Assembly: GCF_023558375.1 (NCBI RefSeq)
Contig: NZ_CP083761.1
Span: 124,001 to 188,000 of the forward strand
From: Chroococcidiopsis sp. CCMEE 29
Lineage (GTDB): Bacteria > Cyanobacteriota > Cyanobacteriia > Cyanobacteriales > Chroococcidiopsidaceae
Length of the DNA stretch: 64,000 nucleotides
Direction: 5' to 3'
Positions within the stretch are counted from its first letter, which is position 1; each line of letters begins with the position of its first letter. The position numbers and the translations under genes are program-made. The notes beneath the pieces are model-generated. The model was not told the origin of the DNA. It ran no database searches and saw nothing but the letters and a program-made list of their open reading frames with translations. Shown one piece after another: positions 19,131-27,192 of the stretch.

Positions 19131-19165
19131 GGGATTAGGGAGTAGATGGGCTAGAGGATACAAAT

Positions 19166-19199
19166 TTATCTTCCCCTGCTTCCCCTGCTCCCCCTGCTC
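19166..19199. repeat. CCCCTGCT-type short tandem repeat
   Basis: TTCCCCTGCTTCCCCTGCTCCCCCTGCT repeats a 9-base unit about three times, between the convergent ribE and M23 peptidase genes. It is the same family as the arrays at 38026-38074 and 8783-8850. Confidence 0.75.
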
Positions 19200-19207
19200 T
19201 CTTTACC

Positions 19208-20563
19208 CTAGCTCCTATTTCCTGCTTGCGGGTTGGAACGGGCTGTGTGTAAGGCTTTGACTAGCTGAGCTAGGGCAGACTCCAGCTGAACACCTGGGTC
19301 AGTGGCTACCCATCCTTCTGGTGTCAAATACCTAGTTTCAAAATGAAGGTGGGGACCTGTTGAGTTGCCAGTACTGCCAACGCGCCCAATCACCGTTCCC
19401 TGCTCAACCCATTCTCCAGGTTGGACGAAGGTTTCTGACAGGTGAGCATATAAGGTTTGTTGAGTAAATTTGTTGTGATCGAGGACAACAGTTAAGCCAT
19501 AGCCACTCAAAAAGTCGGCAATCGCCACCTGACCCGGAAAAGCTGCTAGCACTGGTGCGCCTAATGGTGCGCCCAAATCGGTTCCAGTGTGGAAGCGGCG
19601 ATCGCCTGTAATCGGATGAATTCGCCAACCAAACAATGAGGTAATTGGAGCGGGAATAGTTAGCGGAAACATCAAACCTGTATTAGCATTGCCTGGTTGC
19701 CCACTAGGTAAGGTGCGATTGTAACTTACAACACTGCGTGCCGCCGGATTGCTAGTAACGTGAAAACCAGTGGAATTGACACTGATGGGACCAACCCGAA
19801 TTGGCTTAATACCGGATTTAGTAGCAGCTTGATTTTTTCTTACCCAGCTAGATGCTTTAGAACGAGCAAGCTTGATGGTATTGCCAGACTGACTACCCCG
19901 GAGGGCGATTCGAGTGCTTCGCTGAGTTGCACTGCCGCAAATACTACCCGATAACCCTGGTCGGGCAACAGCTTTACAACCCGTCGATCTTTCTGATAGA
20001 ACTACTGACTTCGGTGCCTGGTAACCTGTTGTCGCACCAATTTTGTAGTCAGTGGGGTCAATATAAGTGCCGTTGTAGTCTGGAGCAGAATTAGTCGCAG
20101 TTTTTTGCACTACTGGGGTACGTCTTACCTGGACTGGTTTGGGCAAATCAATTTGAGGCTTGACAACCGAGCGAACTTGAGGAACCGACGCTTGAGGAGC
20201 AGGCGGAGTGTTGATCTTTTGCCTTGCTTGTTCCCGCTTAACTGGAACGACAACAGGATCAAGCTTCTGCTTCACTGGGTTTGAATTAACTAGAGCAGGA
20301 GAACTGGCAACTCTGGTTCTGATTTGTTGCTGCTTGACGGTCGTTTGGTTAGAGTGAAGCTTCTGTTTCAGTCGTTGTAGTCTAGCTGCGGGCGGCGAGT
20401 CTTGGTTAGTAGGCACAATAACATCTATTGCAGCCTCTTGAGCCAAGACTAAATTGCCACCGAGGAAGCTGAAGACGCCGATCCAACTCAGGCTCTGTAC
20501 TAGCAGGGAGCGTAGCCAGATGCGACTTAAAATCGTATGGGCAAAGTCAGTTCGCTGGGTCAT
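19208..20563 (-). CDS. Exported M23-family peptidase with long Pro/Lys/Val-rich linker
   Basis: About 451 residues from the ATG at 20563; a TTG 13 codons earlier is less likely. A hydrophobic signal (SLLVQSLSWIGVFSFLGGNLVLA) is followed by about 250 residues of basic, Pro/Gln/Val-rich low-complexity sequence, probably a cell-wall-spanning linker. The C-terminal LytM domain carries the zinc motifs HTGTDLG (HxxxD) and GPHLHFE (HxH), with LYAHLSETFVQPGEWV between them. It is expected to cleave peptidoglycan cross-links in the periplasm, or to activate amidases if degenerate. The ligands appear intact. Confidence 0.88.
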   Translation of the reverse strand: MTQRTDFAHTILSRIWLRSLLVQSLSWIGVFSFLGGNLVLAQEAAIDVIVPTNQDSPPAARLQRLKQKLHSNQTTVKQQQIRTRVASSPALVNSNPVKQKLDPVVVPVKREQARQKINTPPAPQASVPQVRSVVKPQIDLPKPVQVRRTPVVQKTATNSAPDYNGTYIDPTDYKIGATTGYQAPKSVVLSERSTGCKAVARPGLSGSICGSATQRSTRIALRGSQSGNTIKLARSKASSWVRKNQAATKSGIKPIRVGPISVNSTGFHVTSNPAARSVVSYNRTLPSGQPGNANTGLMFPLTIPAPITSLFGWRIHPITGDRRFHTGTDLGAPLGAPVLAAFPGQVAIADFLSGYGLTVVLDHNKFTQQTLYAHLSETFVQPGEWVEQGTVIGRVGSTGNSTGPHLHFETRYLTPEGWVATDPGVQLESALAQLVKALHTARSNPQAGNRS

Positions 20564-20653
20564 TTTTCTTTTTTGGTTGTTTCTGATTCGCCTTTGGAGC
20601 AATTCTATGCGGTTGTCTATTAAAATTCAAACACTTGGGCTTAATTTAGAAAA

Positions 20654-21424
20654 TTAACCATAACCCAGGCTGATTGTACCTGGTTTGAGATAAATCTCTT
20701 GAGCAGCTACTGAGTTAACAGATTGCCCTGGGCAAAGGCTAACCCTTAAATCTCCAGTAGGACTGATGCCGACAATAACCCCCCGACAGCCATTAACCCA
20801 GACTGAGCGACCTATGGTTGTCAGCAGTTTTTGGTAAGACGGCAGCAGGGTTTCTATTCCTTCTGTTGAACAGTACTCATTACCAGATACAATTCCCAGC
20901 AAGGTTACAACTGCCAGCATTTCCAGGGAAGCAATGGGGCATGAAGGTTGATTTGCTTGGAAGGATTGTAAATTAATGCCTGTTTCGGGGACTGGGTTAG
21001 CCCAATTAATCCCCACCCCTACTACTGCTTGGGTAATTTTTCCTTGCTGTACCTTGGTTTCAGTCAGAATACCACCAAATTTCCGTTCACCCAGGATTAA
21101 GTCATTGGGCCATTTGAGGCTAACTGGGATGCGGCGATCGCGCAAAGCAGTAGCAATCCCCCAAGCACTACACAGAGTCATCTGGAAGCTTTGTTGAGCT
21201 GGTAAATTGGCAGCGATCGCCACAGAAAGATATAGTCCCCCAGCTGGAGAATACCACTGGCGACCCCACTGTCCACGTCCAGCTGTTTGCTGCGTTGCAA
21301 TGACTACAGTTCCAGGTTCGGCTCCTTGGTCAAGTAGGTTCCAAAGCGTTTGGTTAGTAGAGGGTAAGGTTTCAAACAGGTGCACAGAGAATGGCGGGAA
21401 CCGATGAAGCGCTGTTGTCTTCAT
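20654..21424 (-). CDS. birA: Biotin--[acetyl-CoA-carboxylase] ligase
   Basis: 256 residues from the ATG at 21424 (MKTTALHRFPP). Ligase motifs are present: STNQTLW, the biotinyl-AMP loop GRGQWGRQWYSPAGGLYLSV, LKWPNDLILGERKFGGIL and VVGVGINW. A C-terminal SH3-like domain (SVWVNGCRGVIVGISPTGDLRV) follows. There is no N-terminal winged helix, so this is the monofunctional, non-repressor form. It biotinylates the BCCP subunit of acetyl-CoA carboxylase. It diverges from pgeF. Confidence 0.95.
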   Translation of the reverse strand: MKTTALHRFPPFSVHLFETLPSTNQTLWNLLDQGAEPGTVVIATQQTAGRGQWGRQWYSPAGGLYLSVAIAANLPAQQSFQMTLCSAWGIATALRDRRIPVSLKWPNDLILGERKFGGILTETKVQQGKITQAVVGVGINWANPVPETGINLQSFQANQPSCPIASLEMLAVVTLLGIVSGNEYCSTEGIETLLPSYQKLLTTIGRSVWVNGCRGVIVGISPTGDLRVSLCPGQSVNSVAAQEIYLKPGTISLGYG

Positions 21425-21532
21425 TAGGTTTACTTCTAGCTGTTGCCGATCCAATCTCACTGGTTCAACCCAAATCCGGTGGCTCAAGGTAACATTAATT
21501 TACACTTAAATTGTTGCCAGTTTTTATTTCCC

Positions 21533-22345
21533 ATGCACAATTGGCACTGGCGCACTTGGGAAGGATTACCCTACCTGACTTGTAGCCTTTTAGAAACCTG
21601 GTCTCATGGCTTCTTTACCCAACAGTTTTGGCCTCGCTCCCCGCTGGAATTGACAAAGATGCTGCAACCCAATGTTGGCATTTATCGAGTAAAACAAGTA
21701 CATGGCAATCTTGTCCTCACCCCTTCCGAGATTAGGCGTCAGGAGTCAGCAGGGGGAGAACTCGCCCCTCACCCCTCGCCCCTCGCCCCTGATCTTTTAG
21801 CAGAGGCAGATGGTATAATCACTGAGCAGCCAGAGCAGGCGGTGTGGGTAGCAAGTGCTGATTGTACACCAGCACTGATTGCTGACTCTGAAACTGGAAA
21901 CGTTGCAGCAGTTCATGCTGGGTGGCGCGGGACAGCAGCGAAAATTGTGCCGCAGGCGATCGCCCGACTGCAAACCCAAGGCAGCAAAATCAAAGATTTG
22001 CGAATTGCCCTGGGACCCGCGATCACTGGTTCAGTTTACCAAGTATCAGTACAGGTGGCAGCTGAGGTGGGAGCCAGTATTATCCCAGCCCAAGCAGAGC
22101 AATCGATTTTGGATAGTTTACACCAGTTGTCTGATTCACCTCTATTGCCAGACCCTCATCCAGGACGAGTGCGGTTAGATGTCCGGCGGGTAATTGCCCT
22201 ACAGTTGGAGCATCTGGGTGTTAGTCCTGAACAAGTGGCGATCGCTCCTCACTGCACATATCAGCAACCAGAACATTTCTTCTCTTACCGCCGCGACAAG
22301 CTGAAAAAAGTCCAGTGGTCAGGCATTGTCAGTAATGAACCTTGA
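21533..22345 (+). CDS. pgeF: PgeF/YfiH laccase-domain protein (purine nucleoside phosphorylase-like)
   Basis: 270 residues from the ATG at 21533 (MHNWHWRTWEG); an in-frame start at 21443 would overlap birA. Motifs: VKQVHGN, ASADCTPALIAD, HAGWRGTAAKIV and APHCTYQQPEHFFSYRRD, which carry the zinc-binding Cys and His ligands. Related proteins phosphorolyse or deaminate purine nucleosides or edit peptidoglycan precursors. Between VHGN and the domain core, residues around 63-80 (QESAGGELAPHPSPLAP) are encoded by a run of CGCCCCTC heptamers identical to the intergenic repeats. This looks like a repeat insertion tolerated in frame. Confidence 0.9.
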   Translation: MHNWHWRTWEGLPYLTCSLLETWSHGFFTQQFWPRSPLELTKMLQPNVGIYRVKQVHGNLVLTPSEIRRQESAGGELAPHPSPLAPDLLAEADGIITEQPEQAVWVASADCTPALIADSETGNVAAVHAGWRGTAAKIVPQAIARLQTQGSKIKDLRIALGPAITGSVYQVSVQVAAEVGASIIPAQAEQSILDSLHQLSDSPLLPDPHPGRVRLDVRRVIALQLEHLGVSPEQVAIAPHCTYQQPEHFFSYRRDKLKKVQWSGIVSNEP

Positions 22346-22367
22346 TAGAGGAAGCTACCAAAAACTG

Positions 22368-23606
22368 TTAAGCACTTCTAGCTTGCGAGAAAGCAATACT
22401 AGACTTAATTAAAGCAGGCACGATCTTTTCACTTGCCATCCTTGCGCCTGATAGGTTCCGTGCTACGGGTCCTACTTGCAGTGCTGCCAACCCACCCATC
22501 ATAAATAACTCACAACCTTGCCATCGCAGGTGAGTATCCAAAACTGGTAAGCCCCTAACTACAGGAATTGGAAAATTATCAAGGATTTCTGACATTAAGG
22601 GATCTACTGTGACATCTAGTTTTGTTCCTGTTGCCAGCCAAATGCGATTGCACTCATACTCTGTTCCATCATCACAGCAAATTTGCCAGTTGTTGCTCTG
22701 CCACACTGCCGACAGCACTTGACACTGCTGATGAAACGTCAGCTTACTATCTCGATGAGCACGGCGTAATTGCAACATCATTGCTGGGGTCATCGAGCCA
22801 CCGTTTCGTGCTTGTTGGATTAATTGAGCGCGGCTCTCCCAATCTGGTTCAGCCAAAAAGCCTTTTAGGTACTTTGGTCCTAGCCAACCCGGTTCAGCAT
22901 CAAATAGTTTTTCTTGCAACTGACGCCGTGACATTAACAAAACCTTTGCTCCACGAGCGATCGCTCCTACTGCTAAATGGCCACTAGTCAAACCGCCACC
23001 GATAATTAATATTTGTTCCCCAGCTAACTGTAAACCCTGTAAATCAACTTGCCGGGAGTGGCAAAGTCGATCTGGTGGATGAGACTGAGTTTGGTTTACC
23101 CAGTTTGGTAGATGAGGCTGGCTGCTTCCGGTGGCGATTACAACCCTTCGGGCAACTATTGACTGCCCGTCCTCCAACTGAAGGCGGAAGCGAGAACCAC
23201 GCCAATGATTCAGTAGCTCAATTCGCATCACCTTTGCTTTGACAACTCGATCCCGCAACTGCCAGCGGTGGATTACATCCCAGCAAAAATCGTCAAACAG
23301 TTGGGTAGCTGGTAGATCGTAAGGCGGCAATAGTTCATCAGGACGCAATTGGGCAAACTGCCGCAGCGCATAAGGATTAGGGTCAGGATGATGAACGGCA
23401 GGCGATCGCAGGTGGGGAATCTCCAAAGCCGCGAATTGTTGCTGCCATTGGTGCATCCAGCTGCCGCTGGAGTCAAACATCAAGAATCGATGAGCCATCT
23501 GCTGACGCTTCTGCAGCAGGTGAGTAACTAAAGTTAGAGCATGGGGCCCTGCTCCAACAATTGCGATGTCTGTTTTGTTAGGTACAAAATCCGGCATGAC
23601 TGCCAT
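22368..23606 (-). CDS. FAD/NAD(P)-dependent monooxygenase-like protein (lysine/ornithine N-oxygenase group)
   Basis: 412 residues. The first Rossmann motif is DIAIVGAGPHALTLVTHLL, the second QILIIGGGLTSGHLAVGAI, with VVIATGSSQPHLP and NRIWLATGTKLD as the ATG-type motifs. The domain order and HLRSPAVHHPDP segment resemble the SidA/IucD-like N-hydroxylating family, although classical substrate motifs cannot be assigned. A perfect 15-bp Fur/Zur palindrome lies 26 bases before the start codon. The gene is therefore probably repressed by metal sufficiency. No siderophore synthesis genes are adjacent. Confidence 0.85.
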   Translation of the reverse strand: MAVMPDFVPNKTDIAIVGAGPHALTLVTHLLQKRQQMAHRFLMFDSSGSWMHQWQQQFAALEIPHLRSPAVHHPDPNPYALRQFAQLRPDELLPPYDLPATQLFDDFCWDVIHRWQLRDRVVKAKVMRIELLNHWRGSRFRLQLEDGQSIVARRVVIATGSSQPHLPNWVNQTQSHPPDRLCHSRQVDLQGLQLAGEQILIIGGGLTSGHLAVGAIARGAKVLLMSRRQLQEKLFDAEPGWLGPKYLKGFLAEPDWESRAQLIQQARNGGSMTPAMMLQLRRAHRDSKLTFHQQCQVLSAVWQSNNWQICCDDGTEYECNRIWLATGTKLDVTVDPLMSEILDNFPIPVVRGLPVLDTHLRWQGCELFMMGGLAALQVGPVARNLSGARMASEKIVPALIKSSIAFSQARSA

Positions 23607-23632
23607 GCTAAGCTGTGAGATCTAAATGTTAA

Positions 23633-23647
23633 TGATAATGATTATCA
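23633..23647 (-). promoter_or_regulatory. Fur/Zur-type operator before the FAD monooxygenase
   Basis: TGATAAT-G-ATTATCA is a perfect 7-1-7 inverted repeat. It matches the published cyanobacterial Zur box consensus (TGATAATnATTATCA) and also the core of a Fur box. Its position 26-41 bases upstream of the ATG fits promoter occlusion. Confidence 0.8.
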
Positions 23648-24112
23648 CAGATTAAGGACAAAAGCCAGCTAAGAGCGATCGCGGTGTTGATTTCTGGGTG
23701 CTGTATATTTCTATCGCAATCACTCGGGTGTCAGTGTTCAAGGTTTTTCCAGATATTTTGCTGAGTTTTTCCAGATATTTTGCGTAATTTCTTCAAAATT
23801 ACCTGATGAATACCTGGATAGGGCATTGTATTTTTGAGCAAAGGCTGGCAGAATATACTGCATAAATTGGTATAGTTTTTTAGTTTCCTGGGTTTTTGAG
23901 AAAAATTAGTTAGCAGTAGGAGCTAACCGATCGCCACCACAAGTCGGAGCAATGCAATTTACAGCATTTCTGCTTTGTTTAATGAGTGCAAGGCTCAACC
24001 AAATCAGAGAGCGCAACCGCAACCGTAGCCTGACTATAGTTGCAAAAATTGTCAATAAGTATGCTGCTTTTTGATCGAGCTTCAGCGTTGGTAATCTTTA
24101 CTCTAAATTCAG
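23648..24112. other. Intergenic region with a 19-bp direct repeat (period 22)
   Basis: The only structure seen is a tandem pair of GTTTTTCCAGATATTTTGC at 23743-23761 and 23765-23783, identical over 19 bases and spaced two helical turns apart. The rest is AT-rich with no ORF. The pair could be binding sites for the Crp-family regulator downstream or for an unknown factor. Confidence 0.55.
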
Positions 24113-24703
24113 ATGCAATCTAGCTTTCCAACTCAGCTTCCAGCCTTACCTAGTATGCTGCTTCAGCATACCTTTAGCCGCTATGACTTGATTCCAATGC
24201 CACCCAATGTCTTGTTGCGAATTGAGCAGGGTACTGTCAGAACCATGACGTGGAGTGAGGAAGGCACAATGGTAACGTTGGGATATTGGGGGAATGGGGA
24301 TGTAGTAGGTCAACCATTATCCAGTGTCCAACCGTATCAAGTCGAGTGCTTAACGAGTGTAGAAGTTAGTTATATTTTTTCTCATCAATGGCATCAGGCT
24401 TTAGATGCTATTTTCTTGCATGTTCAGCAAACCGAAGAACTATTCAGTATTGCTCGCTGTGAACGAGTTCACCAGCGCCTACAGCAAATATTATTCTGGT
24501 TAGCCCGGAAATTTGGTCGTCCAGTTGAGCAAGGACAGTTGATTAATTTGCGGCTAACTCATCAAGAACTCGCTGAAGTAATTGGCACAACACGAGTGAC
24601 GGTAACACGCTTACTGTCGCGGTTTGAACAGCAAGGAATTATTCGTCGCTCTTGCCGTCATTTTATTGTTTTACCAAAGAATTTCAAAACTGAAAGCCCG
24701 TAA
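24113..24703 (+). CDS. Crp/Fnr-family transcriptional regulator
   Basis: 196 residues. The N-terminal cyclic-nucleotide-binding-like beta barrel (LLRIEQGTVRTMTWSEEGTMVTLGYWGNGDVVG) lacks an obvious cAMP-binding Arg-Ser pair. The C-terminal HTH is clear: LRLTHQELAEVIGTTRVTVTRLLSRFEQQGII. The effector is unknown; it is shorter than NtcA and not NtcA itself. The upstream direct repeat pair at 23743 may be an autoregulatory site. Confidence 0.88.
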   Translation: MQSSFPTQLPALPSMLLQHTFSRYDLIPMPPNVLLRIEQGTVRTMTWSEEGTMVTLGYWGNGDVVGQPLSSVQPYQVECLTSVEVSYIFSHQWHQALDAIFLHVQQTEELFSIARCERVHQRLQQILFWLARKFGRPVEQGQLINLRLTHQELAEVIGTTRVTVTRLLSRFEQQGIIRRSCRHFIVLPKNFKTESP

Positions 24704-24808
24704 ATTCTAGCCGTGAGAAATTTAAAAATGGTCAGGGATCGGAGATCAGGGGTCAGGAATAGTTTTGAATTTTGAGTTTTGAGCTATTCCCGCAAGCAGC
24801 CCCGCGCT

Positions 24809-24991
24809 CTACCCGTTAGGGTGAGCGTCGGGAAGAATTGCGGGTCTGTCGATGGGGTTCAATACCCCGCAGACAGACAAACTTCTAATGTATTGCCTCA
24901 AAACATCGCTTTGGGTTCGCTCCGTAAGACGACAATACTCATCTAAATGCTGTTTTTCTATATCCGAAATCCGAACGGAAAGACTTTTCAT
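24809..24991 (-). CDS. Ribbon-helix-helix DNA-binding protein inside the TnpB element
   Basis: 60 residues from the ATG at 24991. MKSLSVRISDIEKQHLDEYC gives the beta-strand and first helix, TERTQSDVLRQYIRSL the second helix, as in CopG/Arc-type repressors. The C-terminal codons run into the left-end hairpin of the element. It is divergent from tnpB with only 38 bases between starts, so it can plausibly repress tnpB and itself. The other TnpB copy at 10573 has no such gene. Confidence 0.75.
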   Translation of the reverse strand: MKSLSVRISDIEKQHLDEYCRLTERTQSDVLRQYIRSLSVCGVLNPIDRPAILPDAHPNG

Positions 24992-25003
24992 GTATTGCAA
25001 TTT

Positions 25004-25020
25004 TACTGATATTTGCAGTA
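25004..25020. promoter_or_regulatory. Candidate operator between the RHH gene and tnpB
   Basis: TACTG-N7-CAGTA is a 5-bp dyad in the 38-base divergent spacer, centred between both start codons. It is a plausible site for the adjacent ribbon-helix-helix protein, but a dyad this short can arise by chance. Confidence 0.4.
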
Positions 25021-25029
25021 CAATTTAGC

Positions 25030-26277
25030 ATGAGAACCGCTTACCAGTACCGACTACGATTGACTCCGCAGCAGCAAGCCACGATTGACGAGTGGATTGA
25101 ACTTTGCCGTCGTCAATATAACTATCGGTTGGCGGATCGTTTCAATTGGTACGAGCAAAATCGCTGTGACATCAACGCTTGTCCGCTAGTCTGCCACTTG
25201 CCAGAATTAAAAGATTGCCCTGATTTCTATTCACAGAAACGGGATTTGGTCAATTCAAAGACTTTGTTCCCTGAATACAAGGATTTGCCATCTCACACCT
25301 TGCAAGATGTGATTGCGAGGGTAGAAAAGGCTTTTGACCGTTGGTTGAAGGGTGATAGCAATGGACATCGAAGCGGAAAACCCAGATTTAAGGGGGTTGG
25401 ACGTTATCGTTCAATTACGTTTCCCGATCCCATTAAACCTGAACACATCAACGGACGGTTCATCCAGCTTCCGAAAATTGGCAAATTGAAGATGATTCTG
25501 CATCGTCCGTTGCCAGACGGATTCAAGGTTAAGACGGCGGCAATCATCAAGAAGGTAGACGGCTATTACATCACGCTGTCATTGCAAGATGCTACTGTAC
25601 CCGTTCTCACTCCCGATGCCCCCAATCTCAACACCTCGACTACGCTCAGGGTCAATAACATTATCGGGATCGATATGGGTTTGAAAGCGTTTCTGGTAGA
25701 TGATTCGGGTTCATACGAGCCAATTCCTCAACATTACCGAAAAGCAGAAAAGAAGTTGAAGCGGTTGCAGCGTTCTCTCTCCCGCAAAAACAAAGGTTCT
25801 AATCGTCGCAAAAAAGCGATTAAACGAGTCGCTAAAGCTCACCTAAAAGTCTCGAATCAACGTAAAGATTTTCACTACAAAACTGCCAAAAAGCTTTTAT
25901 GTCAGGGAAAGCATGTTGCCCATGAAAAGTTGAATATTAAAGGCATTGCCAGAACTCGCATGGCAAAGTCTACTCATGATGCTGGATGGAGTCAATTCTT
26001 GCAAGTTCTTTCAATCAAGGCTGAAAGAGCCGGGTTGCTTGCAATTGCTGTGAATCCAAACGGTACGTCTCAAGATTGCTCAAGCTGTGGAAACAAAGTT
26101 CCTAAAGAGATCCAAGATAGATGGCATTCTTGCCCAGGTTGCGGATGTGAACTAGACCGTGACCATAATGCAGCCATCAATATCAGAAATAGGGCGGTGG
26201 GTCATCCCGTCCTTAAAGCTCAGGAAACGCCCGATGGAATACCAGGGGTCACTGAGAAGCCCGCGCTGTATGCGTAG
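25030..26277 (+). CDS. tnpB: TnpB RNA-guided endonuclease (IS605/IS1341 family), copy 2
   Basis: 415 residues starting MRTAYQYRLRLTPQQQ. RuvC residues: Asp in IGIDMGLKAFLV, Glu in VAHEKLNIKGIAR, Asp in LDRDHNAAINI. The zinc ribbon is CSSC...HSCPGCG with both CxxC knuckles. The basic helix KRLQRSLSRKNKGSNRRKKA follows RuvC-I. It is clearly homologous to the copy at 10573 but diverged throughout, so the two are separate arrivals or old duplicates. All catalytic residues are intact. Confidence 0.95.
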   Translation: MRTAYQYRLRLTPQQQATIDEWIELCRRQYNYRLADRFNWYEQNRCDINACPLVCHLPELKDCPDFYSQKRDLVNSKTLFPEYKDLPSHTLQDVIARVEKAFDRWLKGDSNGHRSGKPRFKGVGRYRSITFPDPIKPEHINGRFIQLPKIGKLKMILHRPLPDGFKVKTAAIIKKVDGYYITLSLQDATVPVLTPDAPNLNTSTTLRVNNIIGIDMGLKAFLVDDSGSYEPIPQHYRKAEKKLKRLQRSLSRKNKGSNRRKKAIKRVAKAHLKVSNQRKDFHYKTAKKLLCQGKHVAHEKLNIKGIARTRMAKSTHDAGWSQFLQVLSIKAERAGLLAIAVNPNGTSQDCSSCGNKVPKEIQDRWHSCPGCGCELDRDHNAAINIRNRAVGHPVLKAQETPDGIPGVTEKPALYA

Positions 26278-26567
26278 CATCAGCGTCGGGAGTATGTCAC
26301 TTAGAGGTTTTTATTCAACACTCAAAACTGGAGCGAAGCGACTCATCTCTAGCCCTGACCCCTTCTTCGGTAAAGTTCCTGTTTCTAGGAGCTACTGAAG
26401 ATGTTGGTTTAGAGAGAAAACTGGGGGGTGGACGCCTTCTTCAGTATAAAACGCTTGAATCCTGACTTTGTGCGTTGTAACTGCACTAGGTGCGAGAAGC
26501 CTGCACTGTTCTCAAAGAGGCAGTGACAGGAGATACGGAAAATATATGAAGAGTTGGCGATCGCTCC

Positions 26568-26669
26568 TCATAGCCCGTCAAATCCCGGTATCTCTACAAA
26601 GTAATTGCCATTTTCGATTAGCGCATATGTGGCTCGGTGCATCGCTGCTTTTATGTATTTAATAGGCAT
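26568..26669 (-). pseudogene. HicB-like antitoxin remnant
   Basis: On the minus strand from the ATG at 26669 the frame reads MPIKYIKAAMHRATYALIEN, then GNYFVEIPGFDGL and a TGA. HicB-like cyanobacterial antitoxins continue here with Trp-Ala, so the stop probably replaces a TGG codon. The sequence after it (GAIANS) fits only briefly. Only about 33 residues of a normal 70-residue protein remain. Confidence 0.55.
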
Positions 26670-26687
26670 CAGGCTACCTCCCCTTAG

Positions 26688-26886
26688 CTAGGAACCCACA
26701 CCAGCAAGTCTCCAGGTTGGCAAAGCAGAGCATAGCTTGTCTAGTGTCTCAAAAGGGATTGATTTTATCTTGTTGTACTCAATCCTTTGAATGTACTGAG
26801 GGTTCAAATCATCTGCACGAGCCAGTTCGTTTTGAGATATTCCACGGACATTTCTTACTTCTTTACAGTGTAACTATCACGGGCAT
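26688..26886 (-). pseudogene. XRE-family helix-turn-helix gene, frameshifted
   Basis: The minus strand encodes RNVRGISQNELARADDLNPQ followed by YIQRIEYNKIKSIPFETLDKL and CSALPTW, a typical Cro/CI HTH. In that frame two stops lie just upstream. A start ATG at 26886 reads MPVIVTL in another frame and then stops. A one-base shift joins the two. It lies just upstream of the HicB remnant in the same direction; together they look like a decayed toxin-antitoxin or regulator pair. Confidence 0.65.
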
Positions 26887-27192
26887 TTTCCTAGAATATC
26901 ATCTACTTCAATTGTAGATATCAACCTGTTGAGCATCAACTCGGATTGACGCAACCTAATAGAAGGATTTGAATCTATCATTTCACAAATTACAGCGACT
27001 GCGATCGCGTCTCCCCTGAAAGTTATTGATCGTAGTTCTCAGCCTAAAGTTGTGAAGATGATTCGCAAACTGCCGTTGATTGCGGCTGTATCTGCTCAAA
27101 GCGATCAATACAGAAGTGTTACGAGGAACTGTGCGGTAGGGGGATTAGGTGGTGACGGAATCAGAGATAAATGCGTCACTACCCTGTCCTCT
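26887..27192. other. Intergenic region without recognisable genes
   Basis: 306 bases upstream of the decayed XRE gene. Short frames on both strands show no coding character or family resemblance. Confidence 0.4.

Larger units (their letters stand above)
24791..26304 (+). mobile_element. IS605/IS1341-type TnpB element with ribbon-helix-helix gene (copy 2)
   Basis: The left end CGCAAGCAGCC is followed by a bulged hairpin (CGCTC/GAGCG, inner ACCC/GGGT, 24804-24829) and GAATTGCG. The right end hairpin (CGCTG/CAGCG, inner ATGC/GCAT, about 26261-26285) is followed by GGGAGTATGTCAC. Compared with copy 1 the stem bases differ but pairing is kept, which supports real structures at both ends. Between them lie a divergent ribbon-helix-helix gene and tnpB. 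The insertion lies within intergenic TTTTGAATTTTGAG-type repeats. Outer limits are approximate. Confidence 0.8.

Noticed and set aside
26468-26917. Two plus-strand frames of about 65 codons
   Set aside because: They are antisense to the HicB-like and XRE remnants and have Cys/Leu-rich random composition.
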